From: Agrococcus sp. KRD186
Lineage (GTDB): Bacteria > Actinomycetota > Actinomycetes > Actinomycetales > Microbacteriaceae
Length of the DNA: 64,000 nucleotides
Direction: 5' to 3'
Assembly: GCF_017168255.1 (NCBI RefSeq)
Contig: NZ_JABFAP010000001.1
Coordinates: forward strand, 2,375,350-2,439,349
Under the pieces are notes generated by a model. That model searched no databases. It was not told the origin of the DNA and saw nothing but the letters and a program-made list of their open reading frames with translations. The first letter of the stretch is position 1, and each line of letters starts with the position of its first letter. Positions 56,048-64,000 of this stretch are shown here, one piece after another. Both the position numbers and the translations under genes were made by a program.

Positions 56048-56171
56048 GAGGTCTCCTGACGTGTCGATGGGTGGGTCACGGCACGCGTCATCGGGCACCA
56101 GAGATCAGACAACGAGTCTGGGCGCCCGGGCATTCCGGATTCGAACGAACGCGACGGATGCCGCTGCCGGG

Positions 56172-57392
56172 TCAGGCGAGGAAGGCGCGCGCGGCCGCCA
56201 CCATCGCGGTGGTCGCCGTGTCGAGCGTTGGCTGGATGACCGGGATGAAGTCGGGGGCGTGGTTCGAGGGGATCTCGACGTCGAAGGTGCCGCGCTCGCG
56301 GGCCTGCGCGACCAGCTCTGGGTCGAAGCCGCCGTACATCCAGAACACGTACGGCGCGCCCCAGACCGCCGGCAGGTAGCTGAAGTCCTCAGAGCCCAGG
56401 TACTGCGGCGAGGGCACGTGGGCCGCGCCGAACGCGGCGTCGAACGCCGCGCCCACGGTCGCAGCCGCATCCGCGTCGTTGACCGTCAGCGGCGCGACGT
56501 CGCCGGTCTCGATGGTCGCCGGCGGCGCGCCCGCCACCTGGCACTCGCCCTGCACGATGCGCTCGATCGCGGCGATCATCCGCTCGCGCACGCGCGGCTC
56601 GAAGGTGCGGATGTTGATCTCGAAGCGCGCAGAGTCGGGGATGATGTTCTGCTTGATGCCGGCGTGGAAGGTGCCGATGGTGAGCACGGCGCGGTCGGCC
56701 GGCGCCACCTCGCGGGAGACGATCGTCTGCAACCGCACGACCATGCTGGCGGCGAGCACGATCGGGTCGATGGTCTTCTCGGGCTGCGAGCCGTGGCCGC
56801 CGCGGCCGCGCACGGTGACGATGAAGTGGTCGCTCGCGGCCATGATCGGTCCCGCGGTGGTCTGCACCTCGCCCGCGGCGCCGGGCATGACGTGCTGCCC
56901 GAGGGCGACGTCGATGCCGCCGGGCAGCAGCTCGCGCAGCGCCCGCTGCATGCCGGCCGCGCCCTGCATGACCTCCTCGGCGGGCTGGAAGACGGCGACG
57001 ATGGTGCCCGACCAGTCGTCCTGCTCGGCCAGGATCGCCAGCGCCCCCTGCAGGCCGGCCATGTGGGTGTCGTGGCCGCAGGCGTGCATGACGCCGGTCG
57101 CCTGCCCCTCGAAGTCGTCGGTGGCGGTCGATCGGTAGGGCACGCGCGCTGCCTCGGTGACCGGCAGCGCATCCATGTCGGCGCGCAGCAGCACCGTCGG
57201 CCCCTCGCCGCGGCGCAGGACGCCGACCACGCCGGTGGCCTCGCCGACCTGCTCGTGGGTCTCGAAGCCGCGCTCGCGCAGCAGCTCGGCCATGCGCGCG
57301 GCCGTGCGGTGCTCTCGGTTGGAGAGCTCGGGGTTCGCGTGCAGCTCGCGGTAGAGGTCTTCGATGAACGGGCGGTGCGTCTCGAGCGTCAT
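56172..57392 (-). CDS. M20-family amidohydrolase
   Basis: A 406-aa metallopeptidase-fold amidohydrolase (N-acyl-amino acid/hippurate type). The metal-site motifs are MHACGHDTHMAGL, PAEEVMQG and C-terminal YLGSEDFSYL; RADMDALPV is the N-terminal signature. It cleaves N-acylated amino acids or similar amides; the substrate cannot be named. Intergenic 124 nt to the FMN reductase. Confidence 0.9.
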   Translation of the reverse strand: MTLETHRPFIEDLYRELHANPELSNREHRTAARMAELLRERGFETHEQVGEATGVVGVLRRGEGPTVLLRADMDALPVTEAARVPYRSTATDDFEGQATGVMHACGHDTHMAGLQGALAILAEQDDWSGTIVAVFQPAEEVMQGAAGMQRALRELLPGGIDVALGQHVMPGAAGEVQTTAGPIMAASDHFIVTVRGRGGHGSQPEKTIDPIVLAASMVVRLQTIVSREVAPADRAVLTIGTFHAGIKQNIIPDSARFEINIRTFEPRVRERMIAAIERIVQGECQVAGAPPATIETGDVAPLTVNDADAAATVGAAFDAAFGAAHVPSPQYLGSEDFSYLPAVWGAPYVFWMYGGFDPELVAQARERGTFDVEIPSNHAPDFIPVIQPTLDTATTAMVAAARAFLA

Positions 57393-57447
57393 GCCGCCAG
57401 GCTACGCCGCGCGCGCCGGTACGATGGAGGCAACCGTGAGGAGACCC

Positions 57448-58032
57448 GTGACCGCCACGCCGAGCACCTCGCAGGGGCAGCTGCACTGGCGCCTCCCTGC
57501 GATGCGAGCCGTCCCCGCGCTCGCGGTGGGGCTGCCGCTGCCGTTCATCCAGCTGCACACCCCGGTCGTCGGCCTGATCGCGCTCGCGGTGCTGCTGGCA
57601 GGCACCGCCGCCGCGCTGTGGATCAGCCGCCGACGGGTGCCGGATGGCGCGGGCCGCTGGCCGCTGGTGGTCGCGATCTGGAGCGGCGTCGTGGCCGTGG
57701 TCGCCGCCGCGCTCGCGATCATTGCCCCCACCGCTGCCGTGCTCGGCCTCACGGTCGCGCTCTGGGCGATCCCCACCGGCATCGTCGAGCTGCAGGGATG
57801 GGTGCGGATGCGGTCGGTTACCGAGCCGCGCACGCGCCAGCTGGCGCGCGACTGGCTCGCGGTCGGCGGCTTCACGATCCTGCTGGGCCTGGTCTTCGCG
57901 TTCCTGCGCGATCCCGTCAGCCTGGTCGGATTCCTCGGCGCCTACGCCGTCATCGTCGGCGTCTTCCATGCGGTCGCGGCCCTCTCTGCTCGCCCGGCAC
58001 GCACCCCCACGATCGAGCGGAGCGATGCATGA
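57448..58032 (+). CDS. Multi-span membrane protein of unknown function
   Basis: A 194-aa protein with about six spans (e.g. LPFIQLHTPVVGLIALAVLL; FTILLGLVFAFLRDPVSL), similar in layout to DUF308/HdeD-like proteins but not assignable. The GTG at 57448 has GAGGAG 4 nt upstream; an ATG at 57424 is possible. First of three overlapping genes. Confidence 0.7.
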   Translation: MTATPSTSQGQLHWRLPAMRAVPALAVGLPLPFIQLHTPVVGLIALAVLLAGTAAALWISRRRVPDGAGRWPLVVAIWSGVVAVVAAALAIIAPTAAVLGLTVALWAIPTGIVELQGWVRMRSVTEPRTRQLARDWLAVGGFTILLGLVFAFLRDPVSLVGFLGAYAVIVGVFHAVAALSARPARTPTIERSDA

Positions 58033-58289
58033 GCAACCAGAACCCATCCGGCGACCCGACCCGGCGCCAGAAGCTGAAGCCCTTCGAGTACATCGTCTTC
58101 GCCGCGGGCGTCGGCATCTTCATCGGCCTCATCGTGCTGATGACGGTGCGCGAGGTGGTGCTCGCGCTCATCTTCGGCGGCATCGGGTTCATCGCCGCGC
58201 TGCTGCTGATCGCCACCCTCATGCTCACCATCAAGCCCAAGGGCCGCTCATCGGCCGACCTCCACAAGCGCGAGGGCTTCGAGCCGTGA
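58029..58289 (+). CDS. Small two-span membrane protein
   Basis: An 86-aa protein with a polar N-terminus, spans at about 21-41 and 45-67, and a basic end. Starts by ATGA overlap with the upstream gene and ends by GTGA overlap with the lipoprotein, showing one operon. Conserved small proteins like this occur in Microbacteriaceae without function. Confidence 0.72.
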   Translation: MSNQNPSGDPTRRQKLKPFEYIVFAAGVGIFIGLIVLMTVREVVLALIFGGIGFIAALLLIATLMLTIKPKGRSSADLHKREGFEP

Positions 58290-58927
58290 GGCGCGCGCCG
58301 CTGCTGGCGGCTGCGCTGCTGATGCCGGTCGCGCTGCTGACCGGCTGCGGCTCGCTGACGCCGGCCGCGACGACGCAGCCTGGCGCGACCGCTGCCGGCA
58401 CGTCGCAGAGCGAGCCCGGCGACGACGGGCAGGCGACCGGGCAGCAGGCGCCCGGGCAGCCTGCACCGAGCGGCCCGCACCTGACCGCCGAGGGCCGCGT
58501 GTTCGATCCGGCCGCCGACGACGTCGACCCGGGCGCCGACTGCGAAGGCGAGGCCGGCCGCACCGCCTACGAGGTCTTCGACCGGGCCGCCTGGCCGGCC
58601 CTCGACGTCACCGCCGGCGACGCCACCCTGACCTGCGGCAACGCATCCGGCGCCGGCTGGCGCCACATCGCCGACGGCCACACGGGCGACTTCGGCGAGC
58701 TCGCGCAGCTCGTCGACGCCGAGTGGGAGGACGTGGCGGTCTTCGCCATCGACCGCGCGCTCGAGCAGCCCACGCGCGTGGAGTCGTACCGCGACGACAT
58801 CGTCAACTACGACGTGCTGGTCGAGTACGTCGACGGCGGCGAGGCACAGCGCTCGTGGATGGTGACGGTCGGCGTCGGGCTCGGCAGCGGGCAGATCATC
58901 ACCTCGTTCCCCGACGAGCAGCGCTGA
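58286..58927 (+). CDS. Putative lipoprotein
   Basis: A 213-aa exported protein. Signal peptide MRRAPLLAAALLMPVALLTG followed by Cys21 gives the lipobox LLTGC. An unstructured Thr/Gln/Gly-rich stretch leads to a globular C-terminal domain with a cysteine pair (ADCEG; LTCGN). No family recognised. GTG start overlaps the small membrane gene. Confidence 0.78.
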   Translation: MRRAPLLAAALLMPVALLTGCGSLTPAATTQPGATAAGTSQSEPGDDGQATGQQAPGQPAPSGPHLTAEGRVFDPAADDVDPGADCEGEAGRTAYEVFDRAAWPALDVTAGDATLTCGNASGAGWRHIADGHTGDFGELAQLVDAEWEDVAVFAIDRALEQPTRVESYRDDIVNYDVLVEYVDGGEAQRSWMVTVGVGLGSGQIITSFPDEQR

Positions 58928-58962
58928 CGGCACCGCCCGGGCGGGCTGGCACGATGGGTGGC

Positions 58963-59802
58963 ATGCGCGATCTCGTCACCGTCGACTGGCTGGCCGAGCA
59001 CCTCGGGGAGGACGGCCTGGTGGTCATCGATGCGTCCATGGCACCGCCCGGCACGGACGACCCGCTGCCGGAGGCGGGCATCCCCGGCGCCGTGCGCTTC
59101 GACATCGACGGCGACTTCTCGCGGCAGGATGCGGCGGATGGGCTCGGTCCGGTGGGCGTGCACGAGATGCTCCCGCCGGCGCGGTTCGAGCAGCGGCTGC
59201 GCGAGATCGGCATCCGCGCCGGCGACCGGGTGGTGGCCTACGACGCGGCCGGCATCTACTCGAGCGCCCGCGCCTGGTGGATGCTGCGCGCCGCGGGCAT
59301 CGACGCCGCCGTGCTCGACGGCGGCCTGCCCGCCTGGGCCGAGGCAGGGCATCCGCTCGCGCCAGTGGCAGCCTCAACCGGTGCGCCCGGCGATGTGACC
59401 GTGCGGTGGGATGCGTCGGCGTTCGTCGACGCGCACGTCACGGCCGCGGCGCTCGCCTCGGGCGAGGCCGACGTGCTCGACGCCCGCTCGCCGAGCCGCT
59501 TCAGCGGCGAGGAGGCTGATCCGCGCGAGGGCGTGCGCGCCGGCCACATGCCCGGCGCGATCTCGCTGCACTACGGAGCGCTCGCACCCGAGGGCCGCAT
59601 GCTGCCGACGAACGCGCTGGCGCAGCGGCTGCGAGAGGCGGCGGGGGAGCGGCCGATCATCGCCAGCTGCGGCTCGGGCGTGACCGCCGCGGTGGTCGCG
59701 CTCGCCGCGACGATCGCCGGCCGCGAGGCGACTGTCTACGACGGCTCGTGGTCGGAGTGGGGGCACGAGGGCTCCGGGCGGCCGGTCGTCGCGGAGGGCT
59801 GA
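58963..59802 (+). CDS. Sulfurtransferase (3-mercaptopyruvate type)
   Basis: A 279-aa two-rhodanese-domain enzyme. The active Cys236 lies in SCGSGVTAA, the mercaptopyruvate-type loop (CGSGVTA), favouring that donor over thiosulfate. N-terminal domain has DGDFSRQDA and VAYDAAGIYSSARAWWML. It moves sulfur to cyanide or thiols. The ATG at 58963 is preferred; an ATG at 58954 is possible. Confidence 0.92.
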   Translation: MRDLVTVDWLAEHLGEDGLVVIDASMAPPGTDDPLPEAGIPGAVRFDIDGDFSRQDAADGLGPVGVHEMLPPARFEQRLREIGIRAGDRVVAYDAAGIYSSARAWWMLRAAGIDAAVLDGGLPAWAEAGHPLAPVAASTGAPGDVTVRWDASAFVDAHVTAAALASGEADVLDARSPSRFSGEEADPREGVRAGHMPGAISLHYGALAPEGRMLPTNALAQRLREAAGERPIIASCGSGVTAAVVALAATIAGREATVYDGSWSEWGHEGSGRPVVAEG

Positions 59803-59828
59803 GTGCGCCGACGACTCGTGCGATTGTT

Positions 59829-59856
59829 TTGACTTGTTCACGATAACTGCTACGGT
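59829..59856 (+). promoter_or_regulatory. furA promoter, likely leaderless transcript
   Basis: TTGACT (59829-59834), 16-nt spacer, TACGGT (59851-59856). The start of transcription would fall at about 59863, the A of the furA ATG. AT-richness here (TTGTTCACGATAAC) may be the Fur site. Confidence 0.6.
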
Positions 59857-59862
59857 CGAAGC

Positions 59863-60315
59863 ATGACCGAGGCCGATGTCGAGCTGCTGCGCGAACGGAG
59901 CCTGCGTGTGACGCAGGGCCGCCTCGCGGTGCTCGAGCTGCTCGAGCAGTTGCCGCACGCCGATGCCGAGCACGTGCACGCGGCGCTCGTCGAGCGCGGC
60001 CATGACACCAGCGTGCAGTCCGTGCACAACGTGCTGGCCGACCTGACCAGCGCGGGCATCGTGCGCCGCTTCGAGCCCGAGCGCTCCGCAGCCCGCTACG
60101 AGCGGCGCATCGACGACAACCACCACCACGCGGTCTGCAGCAGCTGCGGCCGCGTCGAGGACGTCGACTGCGTCGTGGGCGAGGCGCCGTGCCTGCACGC
60201 GCAGGCGCCGGCCGGCTTCACCATCCAGGCGGCGAACGTCACGTTCGTCGGGCTCTGCGGCGACTGCGTCGCAGCGGACGCGACCACCGCCGCCGCCACC
60301 ACCGCGACCGCCTGA
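59863..60315 (+). CDS. furA: Fur-family regulator, FurA/PerR-like
   Basis: A 150-aa repressor. Winged helix in residues 1-80 (LRVTQGRLAVLELLEQLPHA; VQSVHNVLADLTSAGIV), metal site around DDNHHHAVCSSCG (Cys92, Cys95) and C-terminal CGDC (Cys132, Cys135). As the gene before a catalase, it is the peroxide-sensing FurA type, repressing itself and katA; H2O2 would lift this. Confidence 0.92.
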   Translation: MTEADVELLRERSLRVTQGRLAVLELLEQLPHADAEHVHAALVERGHDTSVQSVHNVLADLTSAGIVRRFEPERSAARYERRIDDNHHHAVCSSCGRVEDVDCVVGEAPCLHAQAPAGFTIQAANVTFVGLCGDCVAADATTAAATTATA

Positions 60316-60467
60316 CCCGCGGCGCGTGCGGGCAACCCGCACGACCGCACCCAGCAGACCCAGGGCGACGAAGCCCATCCGCCCCGCCACCGGGGCACGC
60401 GCGGCCCCGCCGCGCCCAGAGCCACTGACCACACGAGCAAGCACATGAGACGAAGAGGACGAGGTTC

Positions 60468-61973
60468 ATGACGACTCCCACCACCAACGCCGTCGGCGCA
60501 CCGATCGCGAGCGACGCCCACTCGCAGACCGTCGGCCCGGACGGCGCCATCGCGCTGACCGACCACTACCTGGTCGAGAAGCTCGCCCACTTCAACCGCG
60601 AGCGCGTGCCCGAGCGCGTGGTGCACGCCAAGGGCGGCGGCGCCTTCGGCACCTTCGTGACCACCCACGACGTGTCGCAGTACACGAAGGCGGCACTCTT
60701 CCAGCAGGGCGCCGAGACCGACATGCTCGCGCGCTTCTCGACCGTCGCGGGCGAGCAGGGCAGCCCCGACACCTGGCGCGACCCGCGCGGCTTCGCGCTG
60801 AAGTTCTACACCAGCGAGGGCAACTACGACCTGGTCGGCAACAACACGCCCGTCTTCTTCATCCGCGACGGCATCAAGTTCCCCGACTTCATCCACTCGC
60901 AGAAGCGCCTGCCGGGCTCGAACCTGCGCGACAACGACATGCAGTGGGACTTCTGGACGAACTCGCCCGAGTCGGCCCACCAGGTGACGTGGCTGATGGG
61001 CGACCGCGGCCTGCCCAAGTCGTGGCGCTTCATGGACGGCTTCGGCTCGCACACCTACCAGTGGATCAGCGCCGCGGGCGAGCGCTTCTGGGTGAAGTAC
61101 CACTTCAAGACCGACCAGGGCAACGACTACCTGCCGCAGGCGGAGGCCGACCAGCTCGCGGGCTCGGACGCCGACCACCACATCCGCGACCTCTACGAGG
61201 CGATCGAGCGCGAGGAGCACCCGTCGTGGAGCCTGCACGTGCAGGTCATGCCCTACGAAGATGCGAAGACCTACCGCTTCAACCCCTTCGACCTCACCAA
61301 GGTGTGGCCGCACGCCGACTACCCGCTCATCCCGGTGGGCACGATGACGCTGAACCGCAACCCCGAGAACTACTTCGCCGAGATCGAGCAGGCGGCGTTC
61401 TCGCCGGCCAACTTCGTGCCCGGCATCGCGGCCAGCCCCGACAAGATGCTGCAGGCCCGCATCTTCAGCTACGCCGACGCGCACCGCTACCGCATCGGCG
61501 TCAACCACACCGAGCTGCCCGTCAACCGCTCGCAGGCCGAGGTCAACAGCTACCACAAGGACGGCGGCATGCGGTACGGCTTCCGCTCCGCTTCGGCTCC
61601 GGTCTACGCGCCGAACTCGTTCGGCGGACCGGCGGCGGATGCGGCTGCGGCCGGTGACGAGGCAGGGTGGCAGAACGATGGCGAGCTCGTGCGCGTCGCC
61701 CACACCCTGCACCCGGAGGACGATGACTTCGGCCAGCCGGGCACGCTCTACCGCGAGGTGTTCACCGACGCCGAGCGCGAGCGCATGATCGCGAACGTGA
61801 CCGGCCACGTGGGCGCCACGCGCATCCCCGAGATCCGCGCGCGGGCGATCCAGTACTGGAAGAGCGTCGACGCCGACCTGGGCGCGCGCGTCGAGGCCGG
61901 CCTCGCACCGATCGACGAGCCCCGCACGGCGCTCGCGGGCGACCCGGCCCCGGAGCCCGTCGGCGCGAAGTGA
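60468..61973 (+). CDS. katA: Catalase (monofunctional haem)
   Basis: A 501-aa small-subunit haem catalase that breaks H2O2 to water and oxygen. Distal His53 ([11 protein letters not shown]), Asn125 (VGNNTPVFF), proximal Tyr335 ([14 protein letters not shown]) and [13 protein letters not shown] are all in place. ATG at 60468 after GAAGAGGACGAGG. It follows furA by 152 nt, a gene-free gap, and is likely controlled by it. Confidence 0.97.
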   Translation: MTTPTTNAVGAPIASDAHSQTVGPDGAIALTDHYLVEKLAHFNRERVPERVVHAKGGGAFGTFVTTHDVSQYTKAALFQQGAETDMLARFSTVAGEQGSPDTWRDPRGFALKFYTSEGNYDLVGNNTPVFFIRDGIKFPDFIHSQKRLPGSNLRDNDMQWDFWTNSPESAHQVTWLMGDRGLPKSWRFMDGFGSHTYQWISAAGERFWVKYHFKTDQGNDYLPQAEADQLAGSDADHHIRDLYEAIEREEHPSWSLHVQVMPYEDAKTYRFNPFDLTKVWPHADYPLIPVGTMTLNRNPENYFAEIEQAAFSPANFVPGIAASPDKMLQARIFSYADAHRYRIGVNHTELPVNRSQAEVNSYHKDGGMRYGFRSASAPVYAPNSFGGPAADAAAAGDEAGWQNDGELVRVAHTLHPEDDDFGQPGTLYREVFTDAERERMIANVTGHVGATRIPEIRARAIQYWKSVDADLGARVEAGLAPIDEPRTALAGDPAPEPVGAK

Positions 61974-62100
61974 TGGAGCCGGTCTCGCGCCCGAGACTGC
62001 ATCGCGTTCGTGGGGCAGCTGGACCGCTTCGAGATCGGGGGACCCGTTCGAACGGGACCCCCGATCCGCAAGCGGTCCATCGCCGACCGCGGGCTGGTTC

Positions 62101-62152
62101 CAACGGGTCCCGAGATCCGCAACGGGTCCCGAGATCCCTAACGGGTCCTCGG
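62101..62152. repeat. 19-bp tandem repeat downstream of katA
   Basis: AACGGGTCCCGAGATCCGC (62102-62120), a near copy at 62121-62139 and a partial third. Related GGGACC words occur upstream. Confidence 0.7.
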
Positions 62153-62193
62153 TGCCGGAACGGGACCGCGCGCAACCGGTCCACGGCAGCAGG

Positions 62194-62223
62194 AGCGGCC
62201 CGCATCTCGCAATGCGGGCCGCT
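62194..62223. terminator. Terminator hairpin in the katA-adh spacer
   Basis: A perfect 12-bp stem (AGCGGCCCGCAT and complement) with a 6-nt loop. Confidence 0.75.
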
Positions 62224-62270
62224 TGGCGTTTCCGGTGCGAGCTGTCGCTCCCGGATTGGCCCGCTCGGCG

Positions 62271-62360
62271 CCGCAGCACTCAGGGGCGCGGCAGCACTCA
62301 GGGCGCGGCAGCACTCAGGGGCGCGGCAGCACTCAGGGCGCCGCAGCACTCAGGGGCGCA
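62271..62360. repeat. 17/18-bp minisatellite at the dehydrogenase 3' end
   Basis: Five units of the type CGGCAGCACTCAGGGGCG, alternating 17 and 18 nt by one G. The last unit contains the stop codon of the zinc dehydrogenase, so the array looks like serial duplication of that gene end. Confidence 0.78.
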
Positions 62361-63366
62361 GCAGCACCTTGATCGCGCGCCGCTCGTCCATCGCCGCATA
62401 GGCCTCCGGCGCCTGCTCGAGCGGCAGCTCGAGATCGAAGACGGCGGATGCGTCGAGCTCGCCCGCGAGCACCGCCGGCACCAGCTCGGGCAGGTAGCGC
62501 ACGACCGGCGCCATGCCGCCGCGCAGCCCGATGTTGTTGCGGAACGCGGCGGGCCACGGGATCTCCGTGCCGTGCGGCACCCCCACGAAGCCGACGGTCG
62601 CGCCCGGGCGGGCGACGCGGAACGCCGTCTGCATCGACTCGCCCGTGCCCACGCACTCGAGCACCGCATCCGCCCCCACACCGTTCGTGAGCGCGAGCAC
62701 GGCCTCGACGGCGTCGTCGCCGCGCTCTGGTACCAGGTCGGTGGCTCCGAAGACGGTCGCGATGCGCTGCCGCTCGGGGTTGCGGCTGAGGGCGATGATG
62801 CGCTCGGCGCCCAGCCGCTGCGCCGACAGCACGCCGCACAGGCCCACGGCGCCGTCGCCCACGACGACCGCGGTCGATCCGGGGGCGACGCCCGCAGAGA
62901 CGGCCGCGTGGTAGCCGGTGGGCAGCACGTCGCTGAGCGCGAGCACGGCCGCGTGCCGCGCGGCGTCGGGCGCCTCGTCGAGCACGAAGCAGGTGGCGTC
63001 GGCGTTCGTGACGCGCGTCAGCTCGGCCTGCCCGCTCGCGGTCATCGCCAGCTCGACGCAGCCCTGCGTCTGCCCGGCGAGGCAGTGCACGCAGCGGCCG
63101 CAGCAGTGGTTGAACGGCACGATGACGAAGTCGCCCTCGCGCACGCGCTCGACGCCGGCGCCGACGGCCTCCACGACGCCGATCGCCTCGTGACCGATGG
63201 TCTTCGGCGGGCTGGCGGGGTTCGCGCCGCGGTAGGGCCACAGGTCGGAGCCGCAGACGCAGCCCGCGACGACGCGCACGATCGCGTCGGTGGGGCGCTC
63301 AACGGATGGGTCGGCCCAGGTCTCGACGCGGATGTCGCCGGGCCCGTGCAGGATGGTGGCTCGCAT
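62350..63366 (-). CDS. Zinc-dependent alcohol dehydrogenase family protein
   Basis: A 338-aa medium-chain dehydrogenase. Catalytic zinc ligands Cys38 (GCVCGSD) and His59/Glu60 (GHEAIG), structural zinc Cys89, 92, 95 and 103, NAD(P) site VVGDGAVGLCGVLSA. Substrate is unknown; it looks like the glutathione-independent/threonine-dehydrogenase-like branch. Ends within a minisatellite. Confidence 0.92.
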   Translation of the reverse strand: MRATILHGPGDIRVETWADPSVERPTDAIVRVVAGCVCGSDLWPYRGANPASPPKTIGHEAIGVVEAVGAGVERVREGDFVIVPFNHCCGRCVHCLAGQTQGCVELAMTASGQAELTRVTNADATCFVLDEAPDAARHAAVLALSDVLPTGYHAAVSAGVAPGSTAVVVGDGAVGLCGVLSAQRLGAERIIALSRNPERQRIATVFGATDLVPERGDDAVEAVLALTNGVGADAVLECVGTGESMQTAFRVARPGATVGFVGVPHGTEIPWPAAFRNNIGLRGGMAPVVRYLPELVPAVLAGELDASAVFDLELPLEQAPEAYAAMDERRAIKVLLRP

Positions 63367-63396
63367 GGCTCCAGCCTGGCACTGCTCGGCCGTGCG

Positions 63397-63957
63397 TCAG
63401 TGCAGGATCGGTCCCTGGCGGTCGAGCAGCGCCTCCACCGCGGTCAGCGCCGGGTGCAGTTCGAGCGCGTCGAGCGTCGGCGCCGGCTCGTCCGATTGCC
63501 GCGGCAGGTGCGCGAGCACCTGATCGTAGGCGGGCACCCCGTGGCGCGCCACCGCCTCCGGGTAGGGCGCCCAGTCGAAGGCGCGCGCGAGGTGCGCCGC
63601 CCCGTGCTTGGCCGTCAGCTGCACGAGGGTGCGCGGCCGCGAGCCGAGGCCCACGGCGCGCCGCTGCCGCAGCAGCAGCCCGGCGACCCCGCGGTCGGGC
63701 TCCCACAGCACCACGTCGGCGAGCGCCGTGACCATGATCGGCACCGCGGAGCCCTCGCCGATCATCTTGCCGAGCAGGTTGCCGATGCGCCCCTCGTACG
63801 CGTGCGGGTCGATCAGCCGCACGAAGCCCTCGCCGAACGAGCCGTAGCCGTAGCGCTGCCAGAGCTCGACGATCTCCTCGGGCACGAGCCCCTCGTAGGC
63901 GTCGATGGTCGCCGCGCCGACCGGCGCGTGCGGCACGAAGTCGAGGATCTCGAGCAC
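63397..63957 (-). CDS. DUF1851/GAD-like domain protein
   Basis: A 186-aa protein with the GAD-like plus DUF1851 layout: ATIDAYEGLVPEEIVELWQR and GYGSFGEGFVRLIDP at the start, then ALADVVLWEPDRGV. In Proteobacteria this family includes Tdi1, the immunity protein to a type VI secretion NADase effector. No effector gene lies beside it. GTG start at 63957 is the first in-frame start after a TAG. Confidence 0.8.
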   Translation of the reverse strand: MLEILDFVPHAPVGAATIDAYEGLVPEEIVELWQRYGYGSFGEGFVRLIDPHAYEGRIGNLLGKMIGEGSAVPIMVTALADVVLWEPDRGVAGLLLRQRRAVGLGSRPRTLVQLTAKHGAAHLARAFDWAPYPEAVARHGVPAYDQVLAHLPRQSDEPAPTLDALELHPALTAVEALLDRQGPILH

Positions 63958-64000
63958 CTCTCGACCCTACGCGCCGGCCCCCGCCCACGGCCAGGCGCCC
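63958..64000. other. Window end, no feature seen
   Basis: Only GC-rich non-coding sequence upstream of the DUF1851 gene; no promoter stands out. Confidence 0.4.

Larger units (their letters stand above)
61974..62349. other. Repeat-rich spacer after katA
   Basis: This 376-nt stretch has no gene. It contains GGGACC/GGTCCC words in both orientations (62018-62050), tandem repeats at 62101-62152, a terminator at 62194-62223 and a minisatellite from 62271 on. Confidence 0.6.

Noticed and set aside
62271..62360. CRISPR or REP element
   Set aside because: Units are directly adjacent with no spacers, and they derive from the 3' end of the dehydrogenase gene.

Overview
The window is a very GC-rich, densely packed bacterial chromosome segment around the replication origin of an actinobacterium. 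Gene content and order point to the Microbacteriaceae: a rodA-pbpA-pknA-pknB block, crgA beside a class E sortase, gyrA followed by DUF3566 and tRNA-Ile/tRNA-Ala, gnd between recF and dnaN, an actinobacterial FurA-catalase pair, and many GTG/TTG starts with 4-nt start/stop overlaps. The genus (something like Agrococcus) is only a guess.

Layout. (1) 1-10.2 kb: cell-envelope growth and its control: rodA (5' cut off), pbpA and the PASTA kinases pknA and pknB, then convergent trpG/pabA, a small membrane protein and sortase E, then crgA, a rhomboid protease, a cyclophilin and a conserved unknown. (2) 10.3-12.4 kb: small membrane protein, NUDIX hydrolase and ThrE-type exporter. (3) 12.5-19.8 kb: the accessory part, with a RadC-family gene and a type I restriction-modification locus (hsdR, hsdM, hsdS) that has an AbiEi/AbiEii toxin-antitoxin pair inserted between R and M. 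It abuts tRNA-Ala. (4) 19.9-34.4 kb: the origin core: tRNA-Ala, tRNA-Ile, DUF3566, gyrA, gyrB, a FadR-type regulator, DUF721, recF, gnd, dnaN, dnaA on one strand, then rpmH, rnpA, yidD, yidC, jag, rsmG on the other. (5) 35.06-36.44 kb: a 1.4-kb gene-free block with five parS sites, two tandem DnaA boxes and a perfect 24-bp palindrome, followed by parA and parB. (6) 38.4-45.7 kb: trxA/trxB, an unknown, the lipid II flippase murJ, a DUF6049 protein and the CCA-adding enzyme. (7) 45.8-50.1 kb: rpsF-ssb-rpsR-rplI, dnaB with its own DnaA-box cluster, and a FitAB/VapBC toxin-antitoxin pair. (8) 50.2-64 kb: metabolism and stress: a DUF2255 protein, a cysteine-free HesB/IscA-like protein, a NYN/LOTUS protein, a repeat-rich secreted protein, a formamidopyrimidine-DNA glycosylase, an RclA-like flavoprotein with YciI, an FMN reductase, an M20 amidohydrolase, an unknown membrane/lipoprotein operon, a sulfurtransferase, furA-katA, a zinc alcohol dehydrogenase and an orphan DUF1851/GAD-like protein.

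Working together, regions 1, 4, 5 and 6 couple origin firing (DnaA, DnaB), topology (gyrase) and origin segregation (ParABS) with septal and lateral wall synthesis (RodA, PbpA, PknA/B, CrgA, MurJ). The least ordinary features are the restriction locus with a nested toxin-antitoxin pair and overlapping operators, the parS/DnaA-box block, a DnaA-box cluster before dnaB sharing a 15-mer with the dnaA-dnaN spacer, a probable frameshift at the end of pknB, and several long palindromes and minisatellite repeats. I see no rRNA, CRISPR array, prophage or complete insertion sequence.
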